Source of the DNA: Haplomitrium mnioides
Taxonomy: Eukaryota; Marchantiophyta; Haplomitriopsida; Calobryales
Length of the DNA: 39,315 nucleotides
Assembly (NCBI GenBank): GCA_049999725.1
Contig: JBNGIS010020609.1
Location: forward strand, 1 to 39,315
Direction: 5' to 3'
In this document: piece by piece, positions 19,873 to 28,562 of the stretch
How the letters are laid out: the number at the start of each line of letters is the position of its first letter
Numbering within the stretch: position 1 is the stretch's first letter
Translations under genes and position numbers: made by a program
The notes under the pieces: model-generated
Database searches by the model: none
What the model was told of the DNA's origin: nothing
The model's input: only the letters and a program-made list of their open reading frames with translations

Positions 19873-20761
19873 ATGTAGAGGGATTCTACACTTCTTTTGA
19901 GTGTGTCATTGTGTTCCACATCTAAAGCATATAACTGTTCTAGGAGGATAGCTTATACTCAGTGCAGACATGTTCTCAGTAGGAGGTTTGCTACCTCTGA
20001 TTCCTCTTGCATAAGAATGACCATGCATAGTTTGACCTCTACCCCTCATCTTGAATGCTTGTCCTTGGCCTGTAGTGGGGAATCTGCCCCTTTTGGAAGC
20101 TTGTCTTCTATTGGTATAGTTGGCTTTTTTTTACTAAAAGTGCCTATATGAATTGCAGATATAGAATAATAATTTTCAGCAGGTTGGGATATCGCCAATG
20201 TGCTATGTGGTCTCACTTTAGAATTCTTCAACAATAGCTCTTTCTACTTTTCAGCAAGTAGCTTGTGAGCTATCAACTCTGAATATCGTGTGAACCTCAT
20301 GTTTCTGTACTATGCCGACATAGTCATGTTTATAGGATGGAATGTTGATAGAGTCTTCTCTATCTGCTCATCATCATCAATAGCCCAAATAAGGTGAGTT
20401 GTGAAGTAATCCGGAAGAATTCACTGTTGTATTTGGAAATTGGAGTGAAATCTTGGGCTTTGAGGTTTATCTAATCATGTTTTGCCTTAGGCAAATGGAT
20501 TGTCTTTGTGTGGTCAACCCTGTTCTTTAGGTGTTCCTACAAAATTTTGGGATTTCTTTCATTGAGATATTGGATTTTGAGAGGATAAGTAAGATGATGC
20601 CTTAAAGAAACCAATGCTTGAGCTTTCAATTGTGCACTGATCTCATTGTCAGTTAAGATAGTTGTCTCTAGTTTAGAGACTAGGTGAGTTGCAACATGTA
20701 ATGACTAGGATAGGTAATTCTCTTCATCTATGATCAATGGCTTGAAGATGAGCTTTTCCAT
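19873..20761 (-). pseudogene. copia-1 gag with zinc knuckle, decayed
   Basis: The start is at 20761 (MEKLIFKPLIIDEENY), followed by a UBN2-type gag body (VATHLVSKLETTI, LRHHLTYPLKIQYL, RITSQLIWAIDDDEQIEKTLSTFHP) with several in-frame stops. The zinc knuckle CX2CX4HX4C lies at 19888-19929 (CFRCGTQ-stop-HTQKKC), with a stop codon where the residue before His should be. No primer site is recognisable upstream of the gag start. Confidence 0.78.
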
Positions 20762-22370
20762 AGTTCTATTATAATTCAAAGATCAACAACTCAATGTTCA
20801 AAGAATGAAATAGCAAATACTCAAATTATAGATAAATTTTGTTTTGAAAACTGAATTGATCTCTAATTTTTGATATTCAGTATAGCTCAAATGTGTTTGA
20901 GATGTGTTTCTTCCGTGATATAGTTGCTTTAGACAGAGTATAAACTTGTTTGTTGTTAACAACCTTGATTCAACATTCTCCATTCATCAATTTGTAATTT
21001 TGGAGTGTCTCAACAATAGATGTATCTCATATGCATCTTTAGCAAAGCTCAATTCAACAATATACTTATGAACTCTATGTAGTTTCTTTAGATTCTTAAA
21101 TTGTATGTCTTCAATCTTCAGGTCCTTGCTTTACAATGCCAATTACTAATGAGCTTTCTCTGCTCAATTATATTCTTTAGCTATGTTGCTCTTTGTGTTC
21201 ACTCAAACTTCAATTTTGGGTTATCTTCTCCAACAACAAATTACAATTACTCTTTGCAGCAAGGTACTCTGTTCTCTTGCAATTTCAAATAATGTGCATT
21301 GTGTTCTCCTTCAAGCAATTCAATGTGTTGAATGCTACGTGTGATAATTGTCACACCATTGAACTAAGCAAGTTTTTGTCAAGTAGCTATATTAGAGTGT
21401 TCTTCTCTAGTTGAGGGCTTCATTCAAGTTGCTATCTTCTACAATCTTTGTGTGATTTTTGGATCTTCGATCCGTTGTTGTTCTTCTTTCTTTCAAGCAG
21501 ATATGGTCACATGATCAACTCTGCGTTTTTATACAAATTTCTGGTTTATTCGATTTGTCCACCAATAGAGATACTTCGAGTTGTATTATTCTTTGATTTG
21601 CAAGCAAGTGCTCATTTCAAGTGTGCTCGTTTGTTTTCTGCATTGAATGCTTCTTTGATGTTGTGTAATAGTGCATATTTCCTCTTGAATATGTTGTGCT
21701 TTGTCGACTTAGGGTTTGTATGATCATTCTATTTGATCTCACACTCTTCGCTAAGTTGTTTTGTTCCTTTTGAAGATGCATTCTGCAATCTCTCTTTCAC
21801 AAATTACTTCGAGTATTTTCTTCAAGGTAAAATCGTTTCTCCTTCACAATAATTTGCTACCATTTTCTTTGTCAATTTACAAACAAGTGACTAGTTTTGC
21901 TTTGTTTTTGATAAATCAATCAACTCGTTGTTTTTTTTTTTCGATTCTCGACTGCAAACAGGTTTGCTTCTGCTTCTATTTCTTCAATCTACTATTCATC
22001 GATCAACTCTCTTCATTAGTTTCTTTGCTCATCAATTTGATGATACATTTTTCCTTCAACATATTTGTTGAATGGCAATCTGTTGTTGATTTCATATCAG
22101 TATTTTCAAGTTCAATAAATAGGTCTTATGTTCTTGTCAATAGATCTTTATTCTTCTGTTTAAATTGGGTATTGTTCTTTGTCGATTTTGTAATTTTGAT
22201 TATATCTATTTGTTTGTTTCAAGTAGCTTGTTTCAAGCTTTTGTTTCTACTTCGAATAGGTAGTTGTCTTCTTCTCATTACATTTGTAGTCCCCAACATT
22301 TCATGCAACATCTAGCTATTGAATTCAACACATTAGCCCAATTATCACGCTTGTTAGCTCATGCTCGAAT
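20762..22370. other. T-rich stretch of unknown nature
   Basis: No gene or known element recognised. The plus strand is strongly T-rich, which creates long hydrophobic but meaningless open frames (for example 21761-22315). It could be the leader and 5' LTR side of copia-1, since an LTR-like fragment of the right orientation lies beyond it at 23008-23203, but no primer site or clear homology supports this. Confidence 0.35.
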
Positions 22371-22700
22371 TTATACTTTGGTGCTTCCACTTAAATTACT
22401 AGCTTCCATTACCTCCTTGTTTGTGAACTTCTCAAGATTTGCTAGTTTAGTAAGAGCCTGGCAAAGTCCAACCTCATTGTAAGGAGCATTTCCAAATTTC
22501 GAGCATTCAAAATCCGAAATCCCTAGTGAAAGATCAATCACAAAGCTTGTTTAGGAACCAACTTGCACTCATGCTCGTGTTCAAACTCCCCAAAGAGTGC
22601 ATTGTCATCTATTGGAATCTGTAGCCACTCAAAATCTCAACCATTTCTCTTGAGAAGCAAAGATTGACTTGTACTCCAAAGTGACTTTTCTTCTCCAAAG
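22371..22700 (-). pseudogene. Unidentified decayed coding trace, minus strand
   Basis: On the minus strand two overlapping frames read like protein: FEWLQIPIDDNALFGEFEHE (about 22630-22565), continuing HECKLVPKQAL to a TGA, then after a shift VIDLSLGISDFECSKFGNAP (about 22532-22473), continuing YNEVGLCQALTKLANLEKFTNKEVMEASNLS to a TAA at 22371-22373. Composition is soluble and charged, unlike the T-rich neighbour. I do not recognise the family. It could be part of a transposon or a host gene remnant. Confidence 0.35.
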
Positions 22701-22975
22701 TAGCCTCAATTCTGCATCCGTTGCATACAATAAAATTTTGCAAGAATCTACTATTGTCCAGGATCACATAAGATTACATAAATAGAGATTTTGTTCATAG
22801 ATAAATAAAATAATGTAAAAATTAGACATACAAAAAATACAACCCAATTGCGAGCAAAGAGTGAGGGACAAATAACACTCAAAAAATTATATATCAATAA
22901 AATTTAATTTTTTTTGTGAAATTTTCAAAACTTAGAAAAAAAATTTCATATATATATAATTATAATAAATTTTTT

Positions 22976-22978
<3 letters not shown>

Positions 22979-23006
<28 letters not shown>
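22979..23006. repeat. TA dinucleotide microsatellite
   Basis: About 13 uninterrupted TA units, with shorter AT runs from 22940 on. The run borders the LTR-like fragment at 23008. Confidence 0.9.
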
Positions 23007-23007
23007 G

Positions 23008-23203
23008 TGTTGATAGAGTGTTAGAAGGTATATACTCATTAACTTATATATCATTCAAGTATGTCTCACATTTTATATCTCACATTACCACACCTCTTCG
23101 CTCTACTCTCTCGTACTCTAAGGGTACATAACCATATGTTCTTATAGTAAGAGTAGATTAGTCTAGTATTAACTAATCTATTACTATATCTTATATCTTA
23201 ACA
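23008..23203 (-). repeat. Putative copia solo LTR or LTR fragment
   Basis: The right end (CTTAACA at 23203, read as TGTTAAG on the minus strand) and the block ATATGTTCTTATAGTAAGAG with a following (A)CTAATCTA resemble the right half of the copia-2 LTR (31650-31765). The left limit at TGTTGATAG is a guess; the flanking pentamers TATAG and CCTAG match at only three of five. It could be the lost 5' LTR of copia-1. Confidence 0.45.
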
Positions 23204-23335
23204 CCTAGTTAATAATGACAATATTCAAGGACATTCAACATGCTTTACTTTGGAGAATGTTAAGTTAAAGATCATGGTGGAATAATTTTCTGATAGCAGA
23301 ACATTATAGTCCTCTACGCTGAAATTCTCTGCGAA

Positions 23336-23472
23336 GCTTGGGTAACAAAAATCGGCAATGAAACTGCGGTGCTTGGGCAACAAAATCTGCAATGAAAATG
23401 AGATGTTCGGACAACAAAATCTGCAATGAAACTGAGATGCTCGGGCAACAAAATCTGCAATCAAACCGCAAT
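23336..23472 (+). repeat. Four tandem copies of a 34-bp unit
   Basis: Units start at 23336 (35 bp), 23371, 23405 and 23439 (34 bp each). The core is GGGCAACAAAATCTGCAAT with variable ends. Related sequence (ACGCTG-AATTCTCT..AAGCTT) flanks the array on both sides near 23316 and 23526, so the array grew inside a longer duplicated segment. Confidence 0.85.
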
Positions 23473-24908
23473 GCTAGATTCTCGTAATAAGCAGAACTGT
23501 TTGAATTGGCTAAGCAGAACTGCAACGCTGGAATTCTCTACAAGGCTTAGGCAGATGTGGTACACAGTTGGGATGGCATTCTCCTTGCAAAATTGCATCA
23601 AAGCTTTCCGCGATAGTTCTACGAAAAATTGGCCGGCAATAAATTACAGGAAGAAAACTAGTACATAGCGATGCTGAACCTCCATCAATCCAGTACAAAG
23701 ATACATTTTATACAATTTGATAATCCTAAACTCTAAACAATCCGAGAGGGATTCATAAGCATCACAAGTTGTCCTCAACACCTTACCAATGAGAATATCC
23801 ATGCAGAAGTGGGCTCCCATCGATCCTCTTTACTAAACAAGGCGAGAAACTTGCAAATGTGAATCTAAATCCTGAAATGCAAATGAATCTGTTGAGAATA
23901 ATGTGGAACATAGCAACAAATTGAAAGTTCGACCCTGAAACATTTTAGAAACCGCAAGATGCATTTCTTGGAGAGCATGTGGGACTGCTCTTCTTGCTGC
24001 GATTAGATTAACACGGTTAACAGGGTTGGGTGGTGGCATCGATCGATGTGGGAATCAGACTGGTGAGTCCAAAATTAGTGCAGCCTAAGACTGGGTTTGA
24101 AGATTCGTCATATGGGCTTCAAAGAGCAGATATCTCATAGAATAACTGACGTGGTGAAGTAATCCATTCAGCATTGCCCACGCACATGTGCAGCTATTTG
24201 GTTCAATGGGCTGATTTGGATTTGATAGTCAAACACAGTGGTACTTATTTGTCAAACAAGTGTTTAGAGAAACATTTCCAATAGGGGAGTTCTGTAGCAG
24301 TGTCGAAGAGCATCAACACACAAAATTTCATTAATCATTCATCGATGCGCGGTGGGCACCTCGAGAACATGTGAGGAAGTTTGGATGCCCAAGTCTAATT
24401 CTTTGTGAATTGTCTGAAGTCCCGAATTCAGGTCATGCATGAACCGACAATTTTCAGGTGCTCAAATTGTGAACTTGACAGACAGCTTGTACGTGTATGT
24501 CCTGTTTCCTCGACCCCGATCATAATATTCTAAGTTTACCTAACCCTAGGCAACAAAACTGACCCCACTGAACTGTTTATGGAAATTCTCTTTGTTCGAA
24601 AGTCGTAATGTACATAGAACCCAGCACAAATTTTCAAATACAAGCCAGAGAGTGAATTTAGAACAAATTTGCAGTGGCTCCATTACTCTCAGTACTTGAA
24701 AGATCGATGGAACGACTTTTCTCTCGAGAAACGTTGTTGTATGTGTACAGTCCACCCTAATTCGCCGAGGCGCTCATTTGGAGAGGGATGGAGGAATGTG
24801 AGATGAGAAGGTGAAGCATGTCTGGTGTGTTGTGATGGTGTGTTACCTGCGAACGCGTAGGACTCGAGTTGCCTTGGTTTCCCAGGAATGATGTGAGCAA
24901 TAAAATCC
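23473..24908 (+). promoter_or_regulatory. Upstream region of the pTAC2-like gene
   Basis: No coding frame here is convincing and no element was recognised. It must contain the promoter and 5' UTR of the gene starting at 24909. I see no clear TATA box. The last in-frame stop before the start codon is TGA at 24894-24896. A 5' UTR intron is possible but cannot be judged. Confidence 0.4.
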
Positions 24909-27900
24909 ATGGCAATAGGGGAGCTGAGTTGCAGATGTCCTGGCGGTCATGCTCCTGTCTGGTTTCCTGCAACGATAGAAGAACGTAGGAAAGAAAGATA
25001 TGGAATTCTTCGAGGGAGTAGGGAAGGACAATTGTTGAGAGCAGCGTGTTGGAAACGGAGTGGATCTTTTTTGGGTGCTAGAGGGTGTGAGCATGCGAAT
25101 TCTTCATGGGATGTTCTGGGAAGATCCATTCAAGGAGCAGAGTCGATTTCTTTGAAGGTATATTTTCTGCAGACATGTTGCAGTTCTTCGTTTCCACATC
25201 AGCAGAAAAAGTTGCAGGAGCGAGGGGCTCCGACAAATTATCGGCAGCCATCTCGGGCTAGTGCACCAACCCCTGCGTTCAAGCTTAAAATGAAGCAGCC
25301 AGTTGTGGAGGGGTTTCGTGAAGTAGAAAAAGGGAAGTACAGGTTGGAAGTTGAAAATATCATCAACACCCTGAGTTCACTTGCTCCTCGCGGAAGCGTC
25401 GCTCGGTGCATGGACGCTTTCAGAAACAAAATTACCATGTACGATTTTTCTCTCATATTTCGTGAATTTGCTCAGAGAGGAGAGTATTCTAAAGCTCTCC
25501 GACTCTTCAAATACATGCAACGCCAGCAATGGTGTAAGCCAAATGAGCACGTGTACACTATCATGATAGGGATATTGGGGCGGGAGGGTATGCTAGACAA
25601 AGCAAGCGACCTGTTTGAGGACATGCCTAACAATGAAGTAGAATGGAACGTGTATTCTTTCACGGCATTGATCAATGCTTACGGGCGCAATGGCCAGCAT
25701 GAATCGTCTCTTCGTTTGCTAGCTCGCATGAAGAGAGAGCGAGTCACACCGAATCTTATTACTTACAACACTGTCATTAATGCTTGTGCCAAAGGTGGCC
25801 TGGAGTGGGAGGGCCTTCTGAGTTTGTTTGCTCAGATGAGGCATGAAGGTATTCAACCGGACATTATCACCTACAATACTTTGCTCAGCGCTTGCAGCAG
25901 TCGGGGCTTAGTCGAACAAGTTGGAATGGTGTTTCGGACCATGAATGAGGCAGGAGTGGTTCCGGATACTTTATCTTATTCGTCCCTCGTGGACACCTTC
26001 AGTCAAGCGGGCCGCTGTGAGGCGGCAGTAGAGCTCTTCAAGGAGATGGAGAGGGCAGGGAATGCCCCTGATGTGGTAGCCTACAACGTGTTAATTGAGG
26101 CTTATGTCAAAGGAGGCAATATCTTGTCAGCTTCCGAAGTTTTTAAACAAATGCAAAATGCTGGTTGCTCACCCAATGTTGGAACTTTCAGCATTCTCTT
26201 AGAAGCCTACGGTAAAAATGGGGCCTACGATCAAGTGCGAACCTTGTTCAGAGATATGAAAGACAGGGGAACAGATCCGGACGTAGGAACCTACAACACT
26301 CTCATTCAGGTGTTTGGTCAGGGTGGCTACTTCCGAGAAGCTCTAAATTTTTTCAACGACATTCTGGAGGGAGAGGTAGAACCTGACTTGCAAACGTACA
26401 CCGGTTTACTCTACTCTTGTGGAAAAGGAGGCCTCCACAAAGAGGCGCCCAAAATTTACCGTCATATGGTACAACGAAAAATTGCACCCACTAATGAAGT
26501 TTTCACGAGCTTGATTAAAGCCTATGGAAAAGCTGCCATGTACAAAGAAGCAGAAAGTACTTTCTTTAGTATGGAGGAGTCTGGCTGTGAACCAGATGAG
26601 AGTACCTACAGCGCTTTAATTGAAGCGTTTGCTAAAGGGGGTCTTTACAAGGAAGCAGGAGTCACTGTTGTTAACATGTATCGGGCTGGATTACGTGCTG
26701 ATGCATCCATCTTCAATTCTCTCATAGAAGCTTTTGGGAAGGGTGGGATGTTTGATGATGCAATTCGATTTTTTAGGGACATGCAGTCGGCACAATGCCA
26801 GAGAAATCAAGGAACCTACTCCTCACTCCTGACTGTCTACTGCACTGCTGGCTTATTTGATGAGGCCAAGGCACAGTTTCTGGAGATGAAGGAAGGAGAT
26901 TTTACACCTGAGGTCGCTGCCTATTGTCATATGTTCTCTATTTGTGTGAGGCGAAACAGGTATAGTTTGCCCACTTGTTATTACTTTCACTTAATATCGC
27001 CTTGTCTAGAATTGTGTTGAATGGAAATGTCAGGGCTACTGGCGACGCATCAATTCACTTGTCAGTTATATTTAGTCACAGAAAACTTTCGTTGTTGGTA
27101 GACTGTGTATTCGATGAGACACGCCAAACTTCTTATAGCTACTGTAGCATCACAGCGCTTTCCAAGCATTGCCTGTGTAGTAAGAGTAGATAAGTGATCA
27201 ATATGTTGCAGTCATTGATGAGTATCCCACAAGTTTATGAGTGTTTGAATTTCCTTTTGAACTGATCGGGAATTTTATTTCTAGGTGGGAGGATGCAAAT
27301 AAGGTGCTGGAGGAAATGCAGGGTCACCATATGCCTCCTTCACATGGACTTGTTGCTGGAATAATTAAGGGAGATTATTATGAGAGAGGCTCCAGCTGGC
27401 AAATGGTTGAACATATGCTTGACAATCTTAAAGTTCATGGTGTCGGACATAATCTGGACTTCTATAATGCACTCCTGGAAGCACTTTGGTTTTCTGGCCA
27501 AAGAGATTCTGCTCGGAAAATTTTGGAGGAGAGCAGGAAACGAGGTGTGTACGGGGAGGCGTTTAAAAAGACGCGCTTGATGTGGTCTGTAGATGTACAC
27601 AGGTTTGTACTCGGAGTTATCCCTCGTATTCTTTTACTGTGTCCTGGTATTGTGGGAGAATCTTTCCATGAACCTTTGGTTTTGGTCAATTTTGTATTGC
27701 ACTCTAGTGCAGTGCTGCTGGTCTATTGTGTAGTAATTATGATGGCTAGGCAGATGAGTTTGGAGAAAATAAAAGCAGAATTCCTTGCATCATACAATTC
27801 ATCAAGCAGGGGATCATTTTTTTGAAGTACAATTTCCTTCCGGAACCTGCAGAATGTCTACAGGAGCTGCTTTGACTGCTCTTTTAGTGTGGCTGGGAGA

Positions 27901-28338
27901 CATGCAAATTGCAACCACACTTGGAGAAAGCGTCCCTGCTCTTGTCAGCATTGTGATCAAGTGAGATTTTTTTTTCTCTGAAAGATCTTGATATTGTTGT
28001 AGTTTGGCTGATCAAACCTGGGTACTTGACTATCCAACATTTTGCGTACTTACACGTTTTTTTTCCGTGAATACAGGTGGGGTCTAATGGAGAAAGACAG
28101 GGATTTCAAAGAACTCCCCTTGGCAAAAGGAGTTCATAGTGCGCTGGGAACTCTGCATGCCCCATTTGTCTTTGCCCCGTGGAACCAAAGTCGAATTGTA
28201 AGCTACAAAAATGTGTTGGGTCCATGGCTAGCCGACTTGTCTTTCCCTGAATCACTCTCTCTAGTAAATGCCCCTCTCGCGTCTAAATCAACCCCAGGCA
28301 GAGTTAGGGACTCTTTACAACGACTCTCAATCTCTTGA
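24909..28338 (+). CDS. PTAC2: Plastid PPR-SMR protein, pTAC2/PAP2-like (4 exons)
   Basis: Exons 24909-26959, 27285-27602, 27853-27960 and 28077-28338 join in frame to 912 codons plus TGA (28336-28338). Arabidopsis pTAC2, a subunit of the plastid-encoded RNA polymerase complex, is about 860 residues. Domains: an N-terminal region to ~175 (presumed transit sequence); at least 15 P-class PPR repeats of 35-36 residues from ~179 to ~705 (for example EHVYTIMIGILGREG, LITYNTVINACAKGG); one or two degenerate repeats; then an SMR-like domain from ~784 starting WSVDVHR-MSTG. MQRQQWCKPNEHVYTIMI and FAQMRHEGIQPDIITYNTLL are pTAC2 hallmarks. Met1 (context CCATGGC) is the first ATG after an in-frame stop, but the leader holds acidic residues unusual for a transit peptide, so the true start may differ (Met128 at 25290 is the next candidate near conserved sequence). 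Confidence 0.93.
26960..27284 (+). other. PTAC2: Intron 1 of the pTAC2-like gene (325 bp)
   Basis: GTATAG...TTTCTAG, phase 2. It joins AG to G to make Arg, followed by WEDANKVLEEM. This restores the final PPR repeat, which the unspliced frame would lose to intron sequence and a stop at 27018. Confidence 0.9.
27603..27852 (+). other. PTAC2: Intron 2 of the pTAC2-like gene (250 bp)
   Basis: GTTTGT...CCTGCAG, phase 2. Splicing gives VDVHR followed by MSTGAALTALLVWLGDM, the SMR core order known from pTAC2. Confidence 0.9.
27961..28076 (+). other. PTAC2: Intron 3 of the pTAC2-like gene (116 bp)
   Basis: GTGAGA...ATACAG with a T-rich stretch before the acceptor, phase 2. It joins SIVIK to WGLMEKDRDFKELPLAKG. 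Confidence 0.9.
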
Positions 28339-28562
28339 TAAGTATCAGATGGCCGATCTTTCTCATGTGATTCTTCGCATGCACTACCATGCCTCAGCAC
28401 ATGACATGTTCTCTGGCCAACTCCTTTCTACTAACAAAATACCGGATGTTAAAAACGTTTTGCAGGGCCGACAAAAGTGTCTTGAATTAATGTCCTTGAA
28501 CCAAAGGATTAAGAAGCATACAGCCATCAACAACCTGGAACCAATTGACTCCAGAATTATAC
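28339..28562 (+). other. 3' flank / probable 3' UTR of the pTAC2-like gene
   Basis: Non-repetitive sequence without a convincing frame or a clear AATAAA before the minisatellite. The nearest AT-rich candidate signal (ATATAAATA, about 28597) already lies in the repeat, so the transcript may end inside the array. Confidence 0.5.

Larger units (their letters stand above)
17662..20761 (-). mobile_element. copia-1: truncated Ty1/copia element, minus strand
   Basis: Reading right to left the order is gag, zinc knuckle, protease, integrase, then the start of reverse transcriptase: the Ty1/copia order. It is about 3.1 kb long and closely parallels copia-2 (33,400-35,536), so both belong to one family. 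It is cut off inside RT exactly where the gypsy-2 LTR ends, implying that gypsy-2 inserted into it or recombined with it; the rest of RT and RNase H are not in the window. No intact frame remains. Confidence 0.85.

Noticed and set aside
21761-22315. 184-codon hydrophobic plus-strand frame
   Set aside because: It reflects a T-rich tract (Phe, Leu, Ser, Ile dominate); no domain, no conserved pattern.
23336-23472. CRISPR-like direct repeats
   Set aside because: Units are contiguous without unique spacers, few in number, and the context is a plant nuclear genome.
24546-25129. Minus-strand frames over the pTAC2 5' region
   Set aside because: They are short, share no family features and overlap the leader and first exon on the other strand.
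27241-27825. Single long frame through exon 2 taken as a separate gene
   Set aside because: Splice sites at 27284/27285 and 27602/27603 connect its first part to the PPR exon and the rest reads through intron 2; the translated intron has no pTAC2 similarity.
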